DNA from: Phoronis ovalis | Lineage: Eukaryota > Phoronida > Phoronidae | DNA: 14,204 nt | Assembly (NCBI GenBank): GCA_028565635.1 | Contig: JAOXYB010033685.1 | Location: forward strand, 1-14,204 | Direction of reading: 5' to 3' | Shown: piece after piece, positions 10,383 through 14,204 of the stretch | How the letters are laid out: each line of letters opens with the position of its first letter | Numbering within the stretch: the stretch's first letter is position 1 | Notes under the pieces: generated by a model | What the model saw: the letters and a program-made list of their open reading frames with translations, nothing else | Database searches by the model: none | Told to the model about the DNA's origin: nothing | Position numbers and translations under genes: made by a program

Positions 10383-10493
10383 ATATCACCCTCATTGTCT
10401 CCCACCAGGTAGCGCTTCCACTATCGTGACGTATCCAGCACTGATCGGTAGGAGGAACGAGTGCCATCTGGTGGAAGACAATGATATCACCCT
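10383..10493. mobile_element. 91-bp fold-back element (MITE-like) with 10-bp target-site duplication
   Basis: Perfect 10-bp direct repeats ATATCACCCT at 10383-10392 and 10484-10493 flank a 91-bp core (10393-10483). The core's 23-bp ends (10393-10415 and 10461-10483) are inverted repeats with 4 mismatches, and they abut the direct repeats exactly. Terminal inverted repeats next to a duplicated target are the signature of a cut-and-paste DNA transposon. A 9-11-bp duplication is typical of the Mutator (MULE) superfamily, but the class is inference. The core is too short to encode a transposase, so it would depend on enzyme supplied elsewhere. A minus-strand frame across it (10303-10518) is treated as chance. 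Confidence 0.65.
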
Positions 10494-10580
10494 GACTTTT
10501 TTCGTCGTAGTCCAACAAAATGTCGCGTGAAAGGGTACATGTTTTTCGAACCGCTGGCGCGTAACGCGCGTTACGTGCTT

Positions 10581-10690
10581 AGGGTATGTTTTTGGCTAAA
10601 ATCACGAAAAGGGGTGTTTTTTTGGAGGTGTGACACTTCCTAAGAGGTGTTGTTTGGAAGTTTCATTTCACTTCGTTAGGGGGTGCAAAT
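10581..10690 (+). repeat. Minisatellite, diverged array 1 (about 33-bp unit)
   Basis: Units begin near 10581, 10611, 10644 and 10679-10680. Each has the form (T)TAGGGGTGT, a T-rich middle, then (T)CACTTCNTTA. They resemble the units of the array at 11247-11360 but are more diverged. Just upstream, GTAACGCGCGTTAC at 10561-10574 is a perfect palindrome. Confidence 0.6.
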
Positions 10691-10787
10691 ACGGTCAAGA
10701 AAACTTAATATGTTTACCAGAATGTGTATTCTCCGTCATATGAAAGTTACTTCCTGAATTGATGCTATTTCGGAAGCACCCATCGAG

Positions 10788-11047
10788 TCTGTTCCCCATA
10801 ATAACTGTTCCCCAGACGAGTCTGGCTGGCTGACAAACCTTAAACAGTTCATCCAGCTGGTAGTGGAGAACAGATCTAATCAATTTGTCTAATTCCCCAC
10901 ATCAACACCATTAATTGATTTATTTAGTGCAAAACCCATAAAACAACATCTTTTTTTGCAAATTTCAGCTGGCAGATACCATTTCCCTGCATTTGTAGCT
11001 GGCTGGTGAATTAAAAAAAAATCAGCTTGCTGGTGAGTGGGGAACAG
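10788..11047. repeat. Segment with CTGTTCCCCA repeats in both orientations
   Basis: CTGTTCCCCA occurs at 10789-10798 and 10805-10814, and its exact reverse complement TGGGGAACAG at 11038-11047. Also inside are CCAGAC-GA-GTCTGG (10812-10825) and several GCTGGCTGG-type repeats. The segment lies between the two arrays of the 33-bp minisatellite and may be part of one larger repetitive element. A minus-strand frame at 10695-10883 matches no family I know. Confidence 0.35.
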
Positions 11048-11246
11048 AGATGGCTTTTTCCAAGCTACATTACCAAATGGTTTATCTAAGCATGAAACAT
11101 GTAAAAAAATATGTTGGTTTGCTATATAAAGCCATAAAAAATTATCCTCGTTGGGTGCTTCTGCTATTTTGAGAATGACCTTTTAAAACATGGCATACGA
11201 TTGGTCAGGTCAGGGTTCAGGTATCACGTGATCCACTTACTAATTC

Positions 11247-11360
11247 GGGGTGTATTTTTTCAAAAAAGCACTTCCTTAGGGGTGTATTTTTTTAATAAAA
11301 TCACTTCCTTAGGGGTGTATTTTTTGCAGAATTTCACTTCGTTAGGGGCTTTTTTGAAAA
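11247..11360 (+). repeat. Minisatellite array 2 (32-33-bp unit)
   Basis: Units start at 11247, 11279, 11312 and 11345 (periods 32, 33, 33). The shared pattern is GGGGTGTATTTTTT, a variable A-rich part, then CACTTCCTTA or CACTTCGTTA. A plus-strand open frame over this region (11201-11419) repeats TSLGVYF only because the 33-base unit is a multiple of three, so I do not call it a gene. A perfect 14-bp palindrome TGGGTATATACCCA follows at 11375-11388. Confidence 0.8.
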
Positions 11361-11388
11361 GTCCTGTTGGAACATGGGTATATACCCA

Positions 11389-12273
11389 CTTCATATTGAC
11401 CCCCGGGTTTGGCTTCTGATATATAATGTTTATCCACCGTCCGCACAGACCATTCTTGTAGATTTACCTGAACCAGCCTTTGTCTGAATAATGTAACATT
11501 AAGAAAACAATCCATATCACCAACACCTTACCCTGCCCAAACTTGGCCTGTTCTAAATAGCAGATCTCTCACGTTCGAAGCCCAAGTGCTACAGGAGGTT
11601 TTGACTGCCAGATCTTTGTAATATATATATTATCTCAGCAGGTAAGCACAAGGTGCGAAAATGCATGCATGATCACCCATTAATAACCAAGTTACATTTT
11701 ATTTCTTGTAAAACTTGTCAGAACGCATCCTAATTAAGCAAATATACATTTTGTAAAACGTGTAAAATTCAACATTTAATATAAATAACATGATTTGCGT
11801 TTTACTAATATTCTATTCAAATCAGTCTTTAAGACAATGGTTAAAGCATTTGTGATGTGCGCGTGAAGCTAGTTCCTTCCTTTGTCTTTCGAGAAAAGTT
11901 GTGACTTTTTCGAGATTTGTAACCATTCATAACACACTTTTGGCTGAATTTCCTTTAAAATTGCTTTAAACAAATTTAAATAACAAATACTATAAGAAAT
12001 ACACGCTATCAAATTTGTACATATAAATGTACGTACTTCATATTTGACGGGATATTTGAGTAAGACGAGTTATAACACATGCTATATACTTCATAAACAA
12101 ATCATGCATTTTGCGTGTTATGAAAATGAATCATGCGGAGATAATTGGTTGGGGCCATTGAATTCGTACGCCTTAATCTTGTATACATATGTGTGTTGCA
12201 TAACTAATGTCCTCATTATAAAATAGACGTCACAGACGAAATACCACTATACCACAGGGTCACGATCATTTCA
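11389..12273. other. Intergenic stretch, no supported gene
   Basis: I see no gene or clear repeat here. A B-box-like GTTCGAAGCC near 11574 has no A box at proper spacing. A 60-codon frame at 12044-12226 has no recognisable motif. Confidence 0.4.
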
Positions 12274-12327
12274 TTGCAAACTAGGATATATAAAACTCTT
12301 AGAGTTTTATATATCCTAGTTGCAAAC
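12274..12327. mobile_element. 38-39-bp perfect palindrome flanked by 7-8-bp direct repeats (hAT-like footprint)
   Basis: TTGCAAAC at 12274-12281 is repeated at 12320-12327. Between them lies a near-perfect palindrome: the arms at 12280-12299 and 12301-12320 are exact reverse complements of 20 bases with a single T between. An 8-bp target duplication with T at position 2 and A at position 7 fits the hAT-superfamily preference nTnnnnAn, and ends beginning TAGG are compatible. It could be an extremely shortened snap-back element or the residue of a larger insertion. The palindrome is seen directly; the hAT assignment is inference. Confidence 0.6.
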
Positions 12328-12732
12328 GATAGTAAACTCCATAATGTCACAGCATCTGACTCTACATGCAGTTCCCCTGAAAAAATGTACTCGATCTGAT
12401 TAGTCAGAGATGGCGAATGAAGAATCTATATATTCATGTTTAATTTAACGTATGATGGACATGATGAGGTGAACATGCCATACTAGTCCAATAACATTCT
12501 AAAATAGTGTTACTGACTTTCTGATACGGGAAAAATCTGTACTGAAATTATGATCAATATATGCATGGATGTGTACTTGCTGAATACTCTTTGTTATCTT
12601 GTGTTATCTTCCTGTGTTGTCTTCTTACCAGTAGCGTGTGTTAGATGTGGATAAAAGTCCTCATGCTGCTACGTCCGCATTGTCCCCATTATGCACATGC
12701 AGAAATGCAATAACAGGACAGGTATGGCACTG

Positions 12733-12759
12733 TGACGTCACCATGGCAATCATGCAAAT
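12733..12759 (+). promoter_or_regulatory. CRE, X-box-like and octamer motif cluster
   Basis: TGACGTCA (full palindromic CREB/ATF site) at 12733-12740 overlaps GTCACCATGGCAAT, which is one base from an RFX X-box-type half-site pair. Octamer ATGCAAAT (POU site) follows at 12752-12759. Three recognisable sites within 27 bases suggest an enhancer or a promoter of a transcript not visible here. Neighbouring coding sequence was not recognised, so the role is unproven. Confidence 0.3.
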
Positions 12760-12847
12760 GATTTCTTATAGTATAAGCTACATGCTAGTGTATAAGCACC
12801 TAAACACCTTTCAGTTATAATCGTGTCCTAGATAGTACTAATAGTGT

Positions 12848-13090
12848 ATGTCTAGTTATCAGCCTGAGAACCACTTTATTTCGCTTTTCTTGTTTTTTCT
12901 TGCCCTTGGGAAGCATGGGGATAATTTTTATTCGAAAGTGGATATAATTTTGCAGAAACTGAGACGAACCCATAATTTGAAAATGTCATATTTTTTCAAC
13001 AAATTGGGGGGATTATATCCAAGCTACGAAATCACATATTTATCTTCTGCTACATATTACCAGCCAATTCCCCCTAGTGGTCTGCTGTGA
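12848..13090 (+). other. Unrecognised 80-codon ATG open frame
   Basis: A true ATG opens 80 codons ending in TGA. The first third has a hydrophobic run (ISLFLFFLAL) and the rest is mixed. There is no domain, no homologous pattern that I know and no flanking splice structure. In AT-rich DNA a frame of this length is within chance expectation. It is listed because it fills the gap between the regulatory-like cluster and dispersed repeat copy B. Confidence 0.12.
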
Positions 13091-13119
13091 GAGTTCACAC
13101 TAAAAAAATAAAGTAGGCC

Positions 13120-13300
13120 GTAGAGGAGCAGGCAAGAGTCATGGCCATCTTTATTTGTAATCGACCAGAATTTTTCGCGAAGAATTAGGCTATATACCGG
13201 TATATACTAGAAAGACAATACGTTACTATTGAATTTGATCAGTGCAACAAACTTAAGTATCGACAGTTACATATTGAAGTTCTTCCATAAATTTAAAATG
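13120..13300 (+). repeat. Dispersed repeat, copy B (mate at 2140-2300)
   Basis: This is the second copy of the element described at 2140-2300, in the same orientation and anchored on CAGAATTTTTCGCGAAG (13166-13182) and the block at 13208-13228. Between these anchors copy B is about 10 bases longer and contains a perfect 16-bp palindrome, TATATACCGGTATATA (13191-13206), absent from copy A. Confidence 0.5.
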
Positions 13301-13544
13301 AACCTGTGTTCTTCGGCATAAAAAGTTCTGTATAAATCATAAAGTATCATTTATTAAAGTTTTGGTGAATATATAATTTATCTGCAACAATAAAATAATG
13401 GTTTTGTCAATCCATCATCAGGTAATTCTACAGTAAGGCTACAGCAATAGAATTTAGTGTAACGAACTATGTGATAAATTGCATACATATATAGTATAAT
13501 CCTTACTCATAAAAAATATGTTACCAAATGCCGTCAGAAACTTT
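13301..13544. other. AT-rich stretch without a recognised feature
   Basis: No gene, repeat or regulatory motif was recognised between dispersed repeat copy B and the minisatellite. Confidence 0.35.
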
Positions 13545-13830
13545 TTCAAAAGGAGGTTGCGTTTGTAGTGTTTTAGAATTTTAGATTTACCGATTTCGGA
13601 AAATACCGCTGATAAGTCTCCATGCTACCAGAAAACAATTTACGAGCAAAAAAAAAAGTGCCCCACAAAAATATTTCAAACTTCCAATTCGTTTTTAGCA
13701 ACACGCCCCCCCCCCCCGATGTCAGTTCAAAAGGGGGGCGTTACTGTATACTATTTTCCTCCCATTTTAAAAGGGGGTGCGTTATTATATAATATGTTCC
13801 ACCCATTTCAAAAGGGGGATGCCTTCGCAC
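13545..13830 (+). repeat. Minisatellite (about 40-bp unit) with a 12-base C tract
   Basis: Three tandem units anchored on AAAAGGGGG begin at 13729, 13769 and 13810 (periods 40 and 41). Each starts with TTCAAAA or TTTAAAA, and the first two end in CCCAT-type sequence. A diverged outlier (TTCAAAAGGAGGTTGCG) lies at 13545-13561. A run of 12 C at 13706-13717 precedes the array. The open frame at 13719-13919 runs through this repeat and is not called. Confidence 0.65.
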
Positions 13831-14040
13831 CCAACGCACCCACATCTGAAGGCCCTGGTTACTATGCCTGCTCATACATCGAGGCTCTTATGAAAATGTA
13901 CATTTTTTTCCATAAGTAACTCTGAAATTTAGTATCAGTTTAAAATTTTTTGATTTTGATGAATATTTCAGAATACACAGCCTGAATTTTTTTAAAAACA
14001 TAAGCCTAGCTATTGTAAGTTTCATACTATATAGGTAAAA

Positions 14041-14062
14041 TATATATATATGTATATATATG
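14041..14062. repeat. TA microsatellite
   Basis: An alternating TA run interrupted once by TG. It is likely length-polymorphic. Confidence 0.85.
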
Positions 14063-14204
14063 TTCCAACTAATACGTCACAAACATGGTGATCATGTACA
14101 AAACAAAACAAACTACTTAATTAAAACAAACACTAACTACTACATAAGCAATAACGCTAAGTAATAGTGAGAGTATGCATAAAAACAAAAAACTTGTAAA
14201 TTAA

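Noticed and set aside
11271-11320. TTAGGG-like hexamers suggesting telomeric repeats
   Set aside because: The TTAGGG occurs once per 33-bp unit and is not in tandem, so it is part of the minisatellite.
11201-11419. Open frame with TSLGVYF repeats
   Set aside because: It is the 33-base minisatellite read in one frame; the unit length is a multiple of three, so it stays open without being a gene.
11570-11585. Pol III B-box-like GTTCGAAGCC (possible tRNA or SINE)
   Set aside because: No A box lies at a proper distance and no cloverleaf can be drawn around it.
13719-13919. Open frame across the ~40-bp minisatellite
   Set aside because: It begins inside the repeat array, shows no domain, and follows the repeat units.
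1-14204. CRISPR array, bacterial operon or prophage
   Set aside because: There are no regularly spaced direct repeats of CRISPR type. The genes have spliceosomal introns and eukaryotic 3' signals.

Overview
The window looks like part of an AT-rich animal nuclear genome. Its genes are split by GT...AG introns with clean reading phases, poly(A) signals replace bacterial terminators, and the space between genes holds decayed repeats, minisatellites and small fold-back elements. The two gene families present (a stomatin-like protein 2 tail and a small secreted copper monooxygenase of the PHM/DBH-like type) occur across metazoans. A marine invertebrate, possibly a mollusc or other lophotrochozoan, is my best guess, but that is inference. 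All supported genes are on the + strand.

Layout. (1) 183-921: the last two coding exons of a stomatin-like protein 2 gene that enters from the left edge. (2) 942-2871: intergenic, with one ancient dispersed repeat near 2140-2300. (3) 2872-4843: a broken copy of a PHM/DBH-like monooxygenase gene with a frameshift, a degraded or missing exon 3, a 75-base deletion in exon 4, and an early stop with loss of the 3' exons. (4) 4844-6046: spacer with a TATA-like box just before the next gene. (5) 6047-9627: an intact seven-exon paralogue predicted to encode 428 residues, with a signal peptide, all six expected copper ligands and a cysteine-rich tail, but no DOMON domain. (6) 9628-14204: no gene that I can support. 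It holds an inverted repeat containing a possible poly(A) signal, a 91-bp fold-back element flanked by 10-bp direct repeats, two arrays of one ~33-bp minisatellite, a 38-39-bp palindrome flanked by 7-8-bp direct repeats, a CRE/octamer cluster, a second copy of the dispersed repeat, a ~40-bp minisatellite with a C-tract, and a TA microsatellite.

How it fits together. The two monooxygenase copies are a head-to-tail tandem duplication in which the upstream copy has decayed and the downstream copy has kept its whole reading frame. The predicted product is a secreted, copper- and ascorbate-dependent hydroxylase whose substrate cannot be read from the sequence. The stomatin-like gene is a neighbour with no evident functional link. 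The right third of the window is where mobile and tandem repeats have accumulated.
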